Origin: Coniella vitis
Lineage: Eukaryota; Ascomycota; Sordariomycetes; Diaporthales; Schizoparmaceae
Assembly: GCA_011317545.1 (NCBI GenBank)
Contig: WUJK01000005.1
Coordinates: 1,364,001 to 1,428,000, forward strand
Length of the DNA: 64,000 nucleotides
Direction of reading: 5' to 3'
The position numbers and the translations under genes were made by a program. This document shows positions 1-13,000 of this stretch, piece by piece. The notes below the pieces were generated by a model. The model worked only from the letters and a program-made list of their open reading frames with translations, was not told the DNA's origin and made no database searches. Every line of letters starts with the position of its first letter. Position 1 is the stretch's first letter.

Positions 1-929
1 CTCGGAGCCAGCCAACCTCCCCTATCCATCGCAACAGCAGCCGCCACAATTACCTCCCGGGCAGCTGCCTCTTTCGGCGCCCCACATGTCCCCCCGATAC
101 TCCACCGGGCCATCCCTCCCCTCGCCATTCGATGAATCACGGCCCTCGATGCACGAAGACGGCGACTACAGACGGTCCGAGAACAAGTACGAGCAGACAC
201 TGAGCAGGCATTTTGAAGCATGGCAATACCAAGAATCGCTGGCCAAGGTGCGTTTCATTTCTCCCTTATCATTGGACTAGTTCCTCTACGTTGGGACAGA
301 TCAAAGTAGCTAACTCTTGATGCACCGCCACCACAGATTGCGTCCGGCTCGCGAACAATCTTCAATTTTGCAGATGCATATGGCCGTTGTGCCGCTGAGG
401 AGCAAGGCCCAGCGTCCCACATGCCCACGCGGCTGCCATCAGAACGAGAGGTTGGCGATATGTTGAACATGGCCGAGTGGATGCGCGGCATGCTCGACAA
501 CCTGCGGACCATGGTTCAGCACAGCATGGTCATGAATGACCGAGCTAGGGAAGCCACCCGGGGCAAGGGCGCCTACGACGACGAAGACGTCGTCATGTTT
601 GGCGATGGCATGAAGTCCACCTACGAGATGGCTGGTGTCAAGAAGCGACGAGGTGTAAGTTTTGCCTGAAAGTCTTTTGTGTGTGTGTGCGCGCTTGACG
701 CAACACTCCAAAACAATTCCCCATTTCCTTGCTGACATGTACATAGCGCGCGGCCCCTCCTGGCCGATGCCACAGCTGCAACCGAATCGATACCCCCGAG
801 TGGCGTCGCGGTCCCGATGGCGCACGAACCCTCTGCAATGCGTGCGGTCTCCACTATGCCAAACTTGAACGAAAGAAGCAGATTGATGCCAAGAATGTCC
901 GCCCGAGACAATCAGTGGAGAGGAGCTAA
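1..929 (+). CDS. nsdD: NsdD/SUB-1-type GATA transcription factor, C-terminal part (5' truncated by window)
   Basis: Three exons are visible: 1-247 (codons begin at base 2), 337-654 and 747-929, with introns GTGCGT..CAG and GTAAGT..TAG and stop TAA at 927-929. The last exon encodes a type IV GATA zinc finger, CHSCNRIDTPEWRRGPDG followed by ARTLCNACGLHYAKLERKK, i.e. C-X2-C-X18-C-X2-C, lying almost at the C-terminus. The preceding exon carries the helical segment with the LPSEREVGDML motif. A very C-terminal finger with a conserved helical region before it is the arrangement of Aspergillus NsdD and Neurospora SUB-1, nuclear regulators needed for sexual development and for balancing conidiation. 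The upstream part is Pro/Ser/Gln-rich, as expected for this family. The start lies outside the window, so full length is unknown. Family assignment comes from motif memory. Confidence 0.92.
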
Positions 930-1056
930 AGGCTCTACCACAAAGTATGCTTGATGCACGCACGCACACAAACACACAAAGTCTGGCCTTTTGGTACCTC
1001 GGCCTATCTCATCACCGTCGAAGAAGACGGCAAACTGATACCCCATGCAAAATACG

Positions 1057-1062
1057 AATAAA
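1057..1062 (+). terminator. candidate polyadenylation signal for nsdD
   Basis: AATAAA lies 128 bases after the nsdD stop codon, in an A-rich stretch. The position suits a 3' UTR signal, but fungal poly(A) signals are weak, so this is only suggestive. Confidence 0.35.
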
Positions 1063-3059
1063 AAAAAAACCCCCAACCAAAACAGAAGAAGAAAAAAAAG
1101 AGGTAAAAAAGTTCAAAGAAGAAACGCAGTCGAGTTTTTGATTTCATCGACACCCTGCGTGGCCAACTTGAACAAAAAGCACACGAAACGTACCTGACGA
1201 TTCTTGTTTCTCACGACCTGTCTCATTGCTGAGCATCTATTATATCCTATTATACCCCCAATGTGTGTTTGGTAGGATACTGTCATTCTTCAAAAAATCC
1301 GAGTTGTTTTTTTTTTTTTTTTTTTTTTTTTTCGTTTTCCTTTTCTGCAATGGCATTACGCACAAGCACGTCTTGTTGGCCCGAATCCATTTGATTTTTC
1401 TATTCCTGACTGTTATATTGGAGGGGATTCACAATCAATGCCAAGCCAAAATACATTTCATACCCTCTAGGATCCTGTATATTTACCACTTTACGGATGG
1501 GAACCCAACTAAGGGCGGTTGTTGTCTTGGCAGATTCTGGGCCAAGAAGGAGGCAGCAAGGAGGGGCGGCAGGGAGGCGGACAGGCTTGAATTTCCTGGG
1601 GGGGGGGGGGGCATTCGTGCAGGCGTCGGTTTCTTTGCTTTTATTATTATATCCAATCCGCAAGAGGCAAAGTGCTGGCTGGGTGGGCGGATGGATATCT
1701 CTCCACTGGTGGTTGACATGTCTTTTTTTCTGTTTATATTTCTTGTGCAAGACCACTTTCGTCATTTGTCAGCATCTTTCTAGAGCGATATAAAAATAAC
1801 AGCGCAAGGCGACTTGGTTTCTCTTTGAACTCTTTTGTCCAAGGACGAATGTGAGATGGTATTAAATCGGCGCGATAGGTAACAGCAACGCTTACGCAAA
1901 CTGCCACTGCAGCGGTAAAAGGGGGTCGTATTATTATTCATGCACATCAGACGTAATGTTACAAGAAAGGGATATTTAACAGGGCCGAGGTAAGAAACAA
2001 AAGATACGACTTTTCCATGGTCTCAGACAGCAGAGCCAAGGCCAATCAATACGCCGTTCGGAAGAATGAACCAGGTGAACATGGTTAGCTACTTCTTTCT
2101 TTCTTTTCTTTGCGCAAAAAATAAATAAATAAATAAATCATAAATCATAATAATCACAGAGCCTGACCAAGCACACTAATACCAATAATCAATGCTATGT
2201 ATGCTGGTTCGGTTGCACAACCCACCTCCAGTCCCCCGCGAAAGGTGCCCTTACCTTTCTTGATAAGTTTCAAGTACTCATTACTCGGGCAAAATCCTAG
2301 GTACTTGTATACATATATACATCGTAAAAAAAAAAAAGGATGGGGCCATACTAGAAGAGAGATAGAGCAACGAGGCTAATCAGTGGGCTGGGCGATTATA
2401 TAGTATTTTTTTTTTAATTAATTTATTTGTGTGTGTGTCTGTGTGTGTGTGTGTGTGGTGGGTGGAGGTGGAAGTGCGCTCGCTCTTTTTTGGAGGCATG
2501 AGGTTTCAAGTTATTCTTTTTTTTTTATCAAATCTACGGTGTATAACTTTTGAGTCTTTTGAATTTTTTCATTATTGGAAAAAAAAAAAAAAAAAAGGAT
2601 ATTCAATATAAGAGAGAAGTCTAATGTTAAACTTGGGGAATGGTCTACTTTGTTGTGATTCTTTGGGGGGAGGGGGGGAGGGTGTTGGGTAAACAGGCAC
2701 TTCTTTACATCATATTATGCTCATTAACGGGGGGGGGAAGAGGGTAGGAAGAAACAGAAAGAAAAGAGAGAAAAAAAAACAAAAAAACAGGCTCGGGTAT
2801 CGTCTTCGCATCTTTCGCGTTCCCGAAGAACAAAACAACAACAACAACAACAACAACAAATCGAGATCGGGGATCGTGCGGTTGCGCCCGTCCCGTTTTC
2901 CTGCGCGCCGAAAAAGAAGGTCCTTCTAGAACCCCGGGGTGGGGCAGGCGGGCCGGGGGGGGGGGTTGGGTTCCGGTCCTCCGAGGGAGATTGGAGGGGA
3001 AAGAAGGAGGCAGCAAAAGGTTCAACTGAGGGGGGGAGAGGCGGGGTGTAGAGATTCTC

Positions 3060-3060
<1 letters not shown>

Positions 3061-3096
<36 letters not shown>
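3061..3096 (+). repeat. A36 homopolymer
   Basis: This is an uninterrupted run of 36 A, directly visible. It has no flanking target-site duplication that I can recognise, so there is no good evidence that it is a retroposon tail. Confidence 0.95.
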
Positions 3097-3098
<2 letters not shown>

Positions 3099-6000
3099 AA
3101 CTCGGCAAAGGTTTTTTGTTGCTGCTGTCCAGTCCTTGGGTTGATCCTTGAAAAAAGGTTCCAAGAGCGTTCGTGGTTGCGGGTTGCGGGTTGCGGGTGC
3201 GGGTGCGGTGCGGTACCGCGATTTTGGCTCGGCTCGCGGCCTAGAACACAGCAACATCCAAGGAGAACGAACCGATCGAGAGGGGAGAGAGAATTTGGGG
3301 CCTTTTTTTTTTTCCTTTGAAAAGAAAAGGTTGAAGTTTCATGGTGCTTTTGATGAAGCTGGATACTAAACTATATGGGCTTGAGTATACTATGACAACA
3401 GAGTACTACCGAGGATTGTGCGCCGAGGAGGAGTCGTTGTCGTGGTTACTATGTAACCTCTTAGTAAAAAACCAGCAGCCAGCCACTCTGTTCTGATGAA
3501 CATGCACCCGAGTACTAGCTTAGCGGGGGGGTGACAAAAGTGTTCCTGAAATAAAAAAAATAAAATAAAAAGAGTTCCGAGGATGGTTAGTAAGTGGAGG
3601 AATTGTTTTGTCAGAATCGTAAGATCAGATCCCCCAAGTCGGATCAAGGGGGGGGGGGGGCGGGTTAGATGTCCGAGGAGATATGGCCTTTTTTGGCCTT
3701 TTTTTCTTTTTTTGTTCTGGTCTGGTCTGGTTTGGTTTGGTTTGGCTTGCTTTGGTTCTAATACTTGATTAAGGGAGATTAGTAGGGGCCAAAGAGGATT
3801 CAATGATAGTGTCAGTAGTGCGTGTGTGTGAGTGTGAGTGTGTGGTGTATATAGGTATCTACATGGCTATATCTCCCCTTTCCTTGTTTGTTTTGCTGAT
3901 GGAGGATCTCTGCATCGCACCGAGAGCGTGTTGATCCCTTCCAAAAAAGAAAAAGAAAAGAAAAGAAAAATAGTGTTGTCCGTATCGGATAAGTCGGTGT
4001 TTACGGCGCTATACCTACGATAGGTTCCTTTTCTTTTCTCCCTCAGATATAAAACAAAAATCAAAATAAAATAAGAAAGGTATGAAGCAGTACCTGGGGT
4101 ACTATGTATTATTATAGTAACCCAAACTAGGCATAGATAGATGGCATTAGAATGTGGTTTACAAGGACACTTTCTGTGAGAAAACCTCTCTTTGCAAAAA
4201 AAGAAAAGAAAAGAAAGAAGAAAATAGAGAACGCTAGTCTGCTTTAGTACTTTACTCATGTACATAGCATAGTAACCTTTACCTTCTTTGGAATAGCTGA
4301 ACGCAGGTTTTACTTGCCTTCTAGCCGCTCCAGGTGGGTGGGAGTTCTCATTTCAGAATCTTTGCCTGGCGGAATGCATGGTTCTCATGTACTCAATCAA
4401 ATCAATATATCTATATCAAGATATAGGCGGACAAGTGATGAGCTACGCCAAGAAAAAAGAAGAAAACCTCGTAACATGGTCGACGAATCCTCTCGCAACA
4501 CAACAAGAACAACCTAACACGGAACCAAAAAAAAAAAAAAAAAAGAAAAAAAAATAAGTCAACCAAAAAGCTGGTCATTTTTTTTTCTCTCTCTTTGAAT
4601 CTGGGATCTGACAGGATCACGAGGTCAGATCTGCATCTTTGGGGGTGCCAGCACACACGGCACGCAATGTGACGGAGGCGTTTTTGGGAAGGGGGGGGGA
4701 TAGATCATGGAAAGGGCGAAGGGCGGAAAAGCCGTACTATGTACAGATACAAAGCTATACCTAGTATGTCTCGGTCAGAAGGGGGGTATTACGTCGTCAA
4801 ACCAGCACATAGTATGGACCATACAAAAAGGACCAAGTATATATCGAGTACCCCGAGTACCCGAGTCTAGACATAAACGGGACCTTGTTCTCCAAAAAAT
4901 CACGCCTGGAGGTTACAGTTTAAAGTAAGTACTTGTATAGAGTCTTTTTCAACTAGAAATTGAAAACAAAGAGAGAGAGAGAAAAGTTAACCAAGGAAAA
5001 CAAAAGATTGTTCCAGAGAGACATAGTACTATGTATGTAGAGGGGGGGGGTACATGAGTACATTTTCAGGCCGTCGCTCGCGGTCAATCACTTGCGCCAT
5101 GGGGAAATAGTTGCGTGAGTACAGATGTACTATAGTACTCTCTGCTTCCTTGTTAGCGACTGCCGGGGCACCCCTACTAGTACAAAAGCAAAAAGAAGAA
5201 AAAAAAGGCAAGGGTACGTACCTGTCGAGAAGCGGTGCACGGGTACTTTAGTCAAAGTAGTTTTGTATTCACGATTGCCGACGTCCACTTCATCAGGGCG
5301 TGCGAGTCAGCATCACGGAAGAAAGATATGCCTCGGCATAGATCGCATTTCAAGGTGTACAGATATCATCAACTCCCCTTGATTGAGATGTTCTGTGCTT
5401 TTCAAGTCATACACCGTCGTCGATAGACAGATCTGTAAGTGAATCCAAGGTAAAGAATAAACAGAAAAAGAGACTCCACGTAGCAACTTCGAATACCACA
5501 GGCGGTCGCTTGCAGACAGGGGAGAGGTGTATTCACACTCGCATTATCTACGTCCGGTCACTAAGATTTGGGTTCATGCCTAACTACCATGGCATAACTA
5601 TGGTCTCGCGCCCCAAGTAACCATCTTGGGCCTTGGCACAGAGCTTTCTTTTGCTGACAAGCCCCGCCGGGAGGGAGACGCGAGAAAGCAGAGCCCTCCC
5701 TGGACGACCGTTGCGTCCAGGCGGTCCATTCTCTCTTGCGGTTTCGGCATTGAATTAAAGTCATGCCGGTAGACAAAGACCAGTCACATTGGCCAATGGA
5801 AAGCACGGCCTCTCTCTTGGGAAGTGGGGGAGAGGGAGGAGAGGCGGCGAAAACAAAACAAACCAAAGGGAAGCGCTACGAAGGCATTGTTTGGCGATGG
5901 CCTTTATCCACGTCGCAAGGTCCGCTTGTGGAATCACAATTTGTGTCTCCTTTTCACATTCTTTGGTGCTGGTATCTCGGTCAAATGGGGAGGTGGCCTG

Positions 6001-7601
6001 GGCCCTCTGGTCGGCGCAAAACAGATGACGATCAACATACTATCATGTATCTGGGCACATGTGCATGACAACGGTCTTTTCCTGAAGAGACCCTGAAAAA
6101 CAATGTGCGGGCTTCCAACTAGACCGGAGCGGCAAGGCGGCGGAGAAGTCCGTCCTTTGGTGCGGAGCAGGGCGGCAGAGGCTGGATCGAGGACACGAAA
6201 AAGCAGAGGCTGTCTCTTGTGTTGGCCTTGCCTGACAGAGTCAGTCACATAGTATAGCAGACCGAAGCGGTGTGAATAGACAGAAGGATACGATGATAAC
6301 AATCATATCAAAGCAGGAGGAGAAAGAGCAAATGGTGTTACACGCTATGGGTAGACTAACAAGTTTAGCTCTGATCCGCAATACCGCTTGCTCGGTAGCC
6401 GCAGCGGGTGTTCCCCTTGGGCGTTCCCCTTGGCTGGTCCCCTGGGCACACTACTATGTCATAGTAATGTGCTCAGAATACCATCTTGTTTCGGTCTCGG
6501 AGCTTTGAGAGGGCCGGAAGCTATGCTCGCGGTCGGTCCTGGGCAAGCGTCCATGTCTGGACAATGAATGAATGGCCTGGCTTGACGAGGCCCCACCGCC
6601 AAAAGTCCCAGGGCACGGCGCGCTATCTATCGAATAAGCTTTGCTGCTATTTGTATACCAAGAAACGATACCCGCCTCCTTTTTGGCAAAAGGGCCTGGG
6701 GATCACAGCTTCTCCGAGGCCGAGGTGCTGGCTTGTTGGGAACACGGTGAGTTGTTGTCCATAGAATGTACTCATAGCATCCTATGTACACGGTTCGGCC
6801 TTGATGCTGGGAAACAGATCGTCTGGGGAGGCGGGCCCGAGGTGGATCACCATCTAGAGAGGCTCCCAGGCCATCGCACTCGTCTGGCTAATAAGGATAG
6901 CGTCGATGCTGTTGAGGCATCGATATGGGCACTGACGCATTGTACACGCCATGGTACACAAAACTATTCGCCTGGACTATCAATCAAACACTGGGAAGTG
7001 TCTCTTTTCTCGTCAAGTCACGCCCCACTGTATCGCTACGTATGTATCGGCATCGGATCGGAATCCAATCTGAGTTGTCTCCCCTGTTGTAGCACCGCAC
7101 ATCTGTCAGGAATAGATCAAGGAACAGGCCGCGCAAGAGTTACCCCTGACACTCTCTTTGATTGGAGGCGGTACGCGCATCTTCGAGTTCCCTTGGCCGT
7201 GCTAGAACGGACAAAGAGACCGTGCGAGCCTTCATACCAAAAGAGAAAAAGAAGAAAGAAAATAAAAGTGTCAAAGCTAGAGAGTAAAGGCTAATTAATC
7301 ATCATAGATCCCGTCTTTTTTTTGAGGGGGGGGGGTTTTCATTCAAATACTTACAAAGTAGCTAGAGATGATTTTGTCGTTCCCTAGCTTGCCAACTTTT
7401 TGCGAACGGTTGGCCCTAGCCTTTTTACTATGTACATGGCACATCGTACCAGCCGGTGTGGCTTCTTAGTCAAAAGAAGAAGGCGGCTAGCCGGGCTGAC
7501 AAAGTAGTGGCACTCACTTTTTACTAGTGTCGATGATTGCGAAACAAGCACGATTGGGCCAATCGGAAGGCCCAAGCTCCAGCAAAAGAATAATCTTTTT
7601 T

Positions 7602-7621
7602 TATATATATATATATATATA
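7602..7621. repeat. (TA)n microsatellite
   Basis: About ten TA units lie between a T run and an A run, giving a self-complementary tract. Confidence 0.9.
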
Positions 7622-8329
7622 AAAAGGGCGGAATTAAACCGTCCAGCCATCCGAACAGCACAGACGCTCTATAGCTTACCTTGCCAACATTGAGAACCCG
7701 CAACGATACCATGCTTTTGTACTTCTGTATGTATGTATTATGTGTGGTTCGTTGCAAATCATGTGGCCACCACGTGGTTTCTTTGCAACAATCTCTGTAT
7801 ACCATTACATAGTACTCGGATGTTCATACTTGTCCATCCCCCCAATGATACTCGATATCGTTACATAGTACAGCCAGTGGTAAAATAAAATAATAAAAAT
7901 AAAAAGGAGGAAAAGAAGCGGCAGTACTGTGTAATCCAAAGTTGATGGTGCTCCTTTGCTTGATTCAAAGATGAGCCCCCAGGCCTACACGGTCACAATT
8001 GCTGCCAGACACCCCAGAAATCTTTTGCTTGCTTGGTCTTTTCGCCTTCTTCCCAGTACGCAGGCATGTTGAAAAACAAAAAAGCAGCTAGCTATTTGCC
8101 GGTTCTGCGCGGCGCAACGACAGTGTCACCCGCCCACACGCACAGACAAAGGGGAAACGATGTCGACTAAGGATCTACCCGTTATACTACCGAGATCAAA
8201 TCCCGAGCCAGAGCTCGTATATAGTGCGGTACAAAGGCGGAGAATAAGGTTTGGAAAGGAAATTTGATGATGCCGCACATCCTCCTCCAACTACATAGTG
8301 CACAGAAATAGTACTGACGGTCGGGCATC

Positions 8330-8330
<1 letters not shown>

Positions 8331-8371
<41 letters not shown>
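8331..8371 (+). repeat. A41 homopolymer
   Basis: This is an uninterrupted run of about 41 A, the longest homopolymer in the window. No coding sequence or retroelement is recognisable upstream of it. Confidence 0.95.
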
Positions 8372-8374
<3 letters not shown>

Positions 8375-9603
8375 CCCAGACCTTGGCGAGGTAGTCGAGG
8401 CCAAGCCTTATTTAGGCAAAAAGTCAGAGGGAGCCAGCGCGTATCAATTCGTGAAGGCGGGAAAAAGAAACCCCTCCACAGAAAAGTCCTACCTGGTGTC
8501 TGTGGCCATAGTTGGACCACCATTGACATCCATTGGTTCTTGAGAGGCCCAGGAAAGAACAAGGAGGCAAGAAAGGTTGAGCTCCTCCGTTCGTTCGCTA
8601 GAGTATACCGTGCGCCGGGCCGCCTTCCATTGACACACTGCGGAAAAAGCAAATGCTTGATGGCTGTGCCAGAAAGGAAGAAGAAGGATAAAAAATAACA
8701 TGCTTTCCTCCTTGTTTGCGCTGGAGACTACCGAGAGACAAGCAATGCAGGACCAGTTGACGCGAGTCTCGCATCTGGAACACTGGTATCGACGCCGGGC
8801 GGTCTGTTGGGGCTTTGTTTTCTCTCCTTCTGGGACAGGAAAAGACCTGCGTCTGGTTCCCCCCTCTCTTGCAAGACCACCGCCGAAGACATGGCTTGTG
8901 CTACGCCAGGAATACGTGGCCAGCGGAACCAAGTAGCCATGTACGAACCAACCGAGCCCACGTACGCCCAAGGCTACGACTGTACACAGTACGTCCCGGG
9001 TGGTGGGGGAGGGTTCCTCGCTGCGATCGGACGCGCTTGCATGAACACCCTGTTTGGCTGGCGGTGGGGAGAGAAGACCTTTTGCTATTTTCTGTCCCCC
9101 CGAGTGTCATGCGAGGCAGGTTCCCCTTGCCTGCATCATAACACTATATACTACCATAGTGTGTATATGGATGAGCCCCATCGTCGTATCTGCGCCCTTT
9201 CTCCCCGCTGCTGCGTCTTTAAAGGGAAAGGTAAGGCGACGAGAGATGTGTGGTGGATCCCGACGAGCCCTTCCAAAGATGGGGCCGGGCTGTTTTGTTG
9301 TCGGCCTTCTTGCGCTCTTGTCTCTTTCGTGATTGGTTTTTGGCAGAAGCCCAGCTTACTATACGCTTGCGTTATCGTCCATCTAAACCCACAGCTGATA
9401 TCTTTTTCTGAATGCTAAGCTAAGCTGACTCTCTGCAATGGCAAAGGCCCTTGCCATCTTATACATGCCATGTGTTTGGTATCTGTCGAGGGACGCCATC
9501 GTGTCATGGCTGGCCTTTTGGGGTGGCACACTCTCAAACTCTCCCCCCCAATGTGGACTCCTTGGGTGGTGTGTATTGCGTTGGCGCTGCTGCCACAGCG
9601 GTC

Positions 9604-9629
9604 TGTGTGTGTGTGTGTGTGTGTGTGTG
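9604..9629 (+). repeat. (GT)n microsatellite
   Basis: About thirteen GT units; similar tracts occur at 2429-2457, 10247-10268 (as CA), 16643-16661 (as CA) and 30367-30381 (as CA). Confidence 0.9.
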
Positions 9630-10000
9630 GGAGTGTGAGAGCAAGAGGGAACGAGATGAAGAGACGAGCAGCCGGACGGCCCTAGCAAAACGAGACGGTG
9701 GCGCGAGTTCATGATCAGAGACCCCAGGGATGCAGGTAGGCGCGGTCCCTCACAGTATATCAGATCTCGTTACGCATTCAGGGTCGATTGCTGTTGTAGT
9801 TGATTTTCCCCTTGCTGACTCCCCTGTCTTGTCACTCCTTGTACGGCAGTATAGCAGCAGCCCTGGTGTGAGGGGGTGGCCTTTATGACTTTTAGACACA
9901 TTCTTTTATTTAATTTGTCCCCTCTCTCTCTCTCTCTCTCGCAAGCCGCGTTGAAAAAGGCTAGAGTGCCCATCGAGGCGTTTGCCCCCCCCTTTTCCTC

Positions 10001-13000
10001 CGTATACTGTACTATTACATAGTAGGTCACGTCAGGTGGCAGTCGACTGGCGGATCCCTGCAGCACTTTTGCCGTCACTATCCAAGCCCAGGTACAGACA
10101 GATACAAAAATATGTATGCACAGTTGTACTGTGAGAAATCTCGCGTTCTGTGGTTTTTTTCTCTCTTTTTTTTTCCCCCCCTTGCTGTGGCCAGATGTGC
10201 AACACAAAGATCAAACAGAGGCTTGCGTTGAGCAACGCTGTAAAACCACACACACACACACACACACAAACACGCATATTATTTTATACTATCCATGGGC
10301 CATGGGACCGAAAGGGGGGAGGGACCGGGTATCGCTCTCTGATTCCCCCTCTTTCCCCCCCCCCCCCCCCAAAAAAAGACACACGATACCACACATGTAC
10401 AGGACGCGGACGGCCGAATCGAGGCTTGTGATTTGTCTCTGCAAGGTCGTATGATGCATCTATGGATGGGCTACACTGCTAGCCGGCCCCTGAGACCGGT
10501 CAATTAGCCTCCCGATGGGCAATCTGACAGGTCACCTGCATGTCATTGTTGGGTGTGGAATGGGGTCTTGTTGCTATCGATTCGAAAAGCACACAGAACA
10601 ACACATCATGGTGTGTTATCGACTTAGACGGCACCAATGGCAAGGTGAGTTGCTTGCGTATAACGGAACCCAAAAGACAAAGTGCCAAAAACTGCTTCTC
10701 TTTGGGGTTTACTGGCTGCGGTGCTCGACAAGAAGCGCACTTGCTTTCCTTGGCCACATGGCCTCGCTGCGTAAGAGCTGACCAACATGGTTTTCTGTCT
10801 CTGGTGCTTCTTCCCCCCTTCGCCTGTGCATCCGTGTCTCAGGCGACTGCTGCTTCGGATCTTCGCACGTACTGTGTAGAGATGACTGAAGGGTACTTGT
10901 AACCTTCTCCCCAAGTTGGTTTTGGGTGTCGAAAAGGGGGGTCCTGGCACGGGCACGGGGCACAGGACACAGGCACGGCATGCTCAGCCAGAAATAGACG
11001 AGACACGATGACGGGCATGCATGTAGGTTTCTTTTTCTTCTTCTTTTTCTTCTTCTTTTTCTTCTTGTCCTTTCTTTTTTTTTTTCGATGCTGACTCTTT
11101 CTACTGAAAAAGACTGAAACCGGAATAACTGTCCATGAGACACACCACTGCCCTTCATCATCCAAGGTAGTTGTCGACTTTCCAACGTTTCACCGCTCCT
11201 ACTAGAGATATATAGTAGTTAAGAGGGCGCCTTGTTCCACCACGTCGCTTCCCCCCCCCCCCTTCTTTTTTTGAGGACGAGAGTGGGCTACCAATGCAAT
11301 CAACACTTGGCAGATCCAAGCTGCAATGCAACTTGTGCGCAGAGCCCAAAAAGATAGGAGGAACGAATATGCGAGATACGGTGCTCCCTGTGTGTGCTGG
11401 AGTCGTGGGTTGAGGATAGTAAGTATACTGGGTATACTTTGACCATGTACATACTATGTAGTAGGAGTAGTAGTCAGCAGCGGTCAGGGGTGCCCCTCGT
11501 ACACATTGCAAGATGGACAAATCAGAGAGAGGCAAGTTCGGATCCCTGTCCCCATATGGCAGTCTACCCGTGCAGGGGCCCCTAGAGAGCGGAAAAACAT
11601 GTGTGAGAGGTACATGGACGCACAGTGCATCAGCAGTACGTAGACGGCAGTATCTATTGTACTATCCCAAGTACTATACGAAGAGGACAAGGTACCCATA
11701 CTAGGTACAGTGGGCACGTTGTGCATTCCTCCCAGCAACCCCAACCCTCCAATGGTTGAGTGTACACAGTACTTTAGACAGGGGCAATTTGGTGCTGAGT
11801 GTACTTTCTTCGAGCGAGACAGGGCATCCAAGGCAGCGCTCAGATTGACTTTTTGAGGAAAATACAGATTACATGTACAAAGCAGGTACAGCTACCGATA
11901 TGGGACACGCGATCGGTCGCCAACTTGCGCTTGCTCCTTCCCCGGCCCCAAAGGTTGCGGCTAGCATGGCTGGCAGCAGGCAGCAGGCAGCATGGCAGCA
12001 TGGCAGGTGCAGCTGGGGAGAAGAGAGCAAGTGCAAACAAGGCATGTACATCGCAAAGTAACTCGTCAGCCCACGCAGCTCCGACAACTTACCATGTACG
12101 ATTGCGATCCTAGCGCGCTTTGTTCGTCGAGGCACAAACTCTCGTTGCGCAGCCCCCTCGCAGCCCCCATCGTCTGATTCCGGGCTCTGCCATGCCAGGA
12201 AAGTGGTACGATTCTGCGGTCGGCCCCAACTACGACGGGCCATGATCGCACGCATCGCCAGCCAAGCAGGACCTGCACGGCAAGCCTAGGCCCCCCCAAT
12301 ACGCCTCGACGGCTGACAACAACGGGCCACATGGTTCGGGAATCCGCTCCACCGCATCCCGAGTCGATTCACCTGTCTTTCGTCACGCCGTGGTTGCTGT
12401 CTGCTGTCTGCTGTCGCGGGACCAACGGGCCAAAAGCCAAAAGAAGAGGACGACGAACGAAAAGGGCTGGGTCTCAGCACGTGCCCCGCGCGCTTGACAC
12501 GAGCTGCTGGCGGCCGCCACACACGGCGTGCCGCCAGCACACTCCCGAGCCCAGAGCCAAAAGTCGTGGGCACATGGCACAGTACACTGGCGCTGACTCT
12601 TTTTTCTCTGGAATGTCTATAGTACACTGTACTTTTCCAAGACGCGAGCCAAGGACACAGACTGTACATATCGAGATGCCAAGTACATCTGTCGCAAAGA
12701 CAAAGCCGAACAAAGAAAGAAGAAAAGACCAAGATGACTGTGCGCCACCAGGATCGCGAGGTTGCCCCGGCCACTGCAGCTTACGATTGGGTCCCACCCG
12801 TTTTGGCGGCGTCGTAACAGAGATCAAGATCTGAATCTCCGAATCGCCCCGCTGTCTGTCCACAAGTGCTTGCATACTACATAGTATGTAGCCAGCGGCA
12901 ATCTCCGTGCTTTGGGGCCTGAGCAGCGTTGCCGGCCAAAGTGCTTGATGACTGCAAAGTACGCACAGCATCCCAGGGCGTCGCGTTGCCTCGCAGACCA

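Larger units (their letters stand above)
930..10000. other. gene desert, first half: no credible coding region
   Basis: Open frames here are short, overlap on both strands and show no recognisable domain or splice-consistent exon chain. The sequence is crowded with low-complexity DNA: T26 at 1307-1332, GT at 2429-2457, A18 at 2579-2596, AAC repeats at 2834-2860, A36 at 3061-3096, (TA)n at 7602-7621, A41 at 8331-8371, GT at 9604-9629, CT at about 9921-9941, and many G runs of eight or more (for example near 1600, 2955, 3650 and 5041). Copies of the TACATAGTA/TACTATGTA motif recur. I see no long terminal repeats, inverted-repeat transposon or transposase fragment. Confidence 0.75.

Noticed and set aside
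6641..7294. 217-codon open frame in the desert
   Set aside because: There is no domain or splice context, and the sequence ends in a low-complexity Lys/Arg stretch; it is consistent with chance.
8807..9418. 203-codon open frame
   Set aside because: Cys/Trp-rich translation with no family resemblance and overlapping alternatives in other frames.
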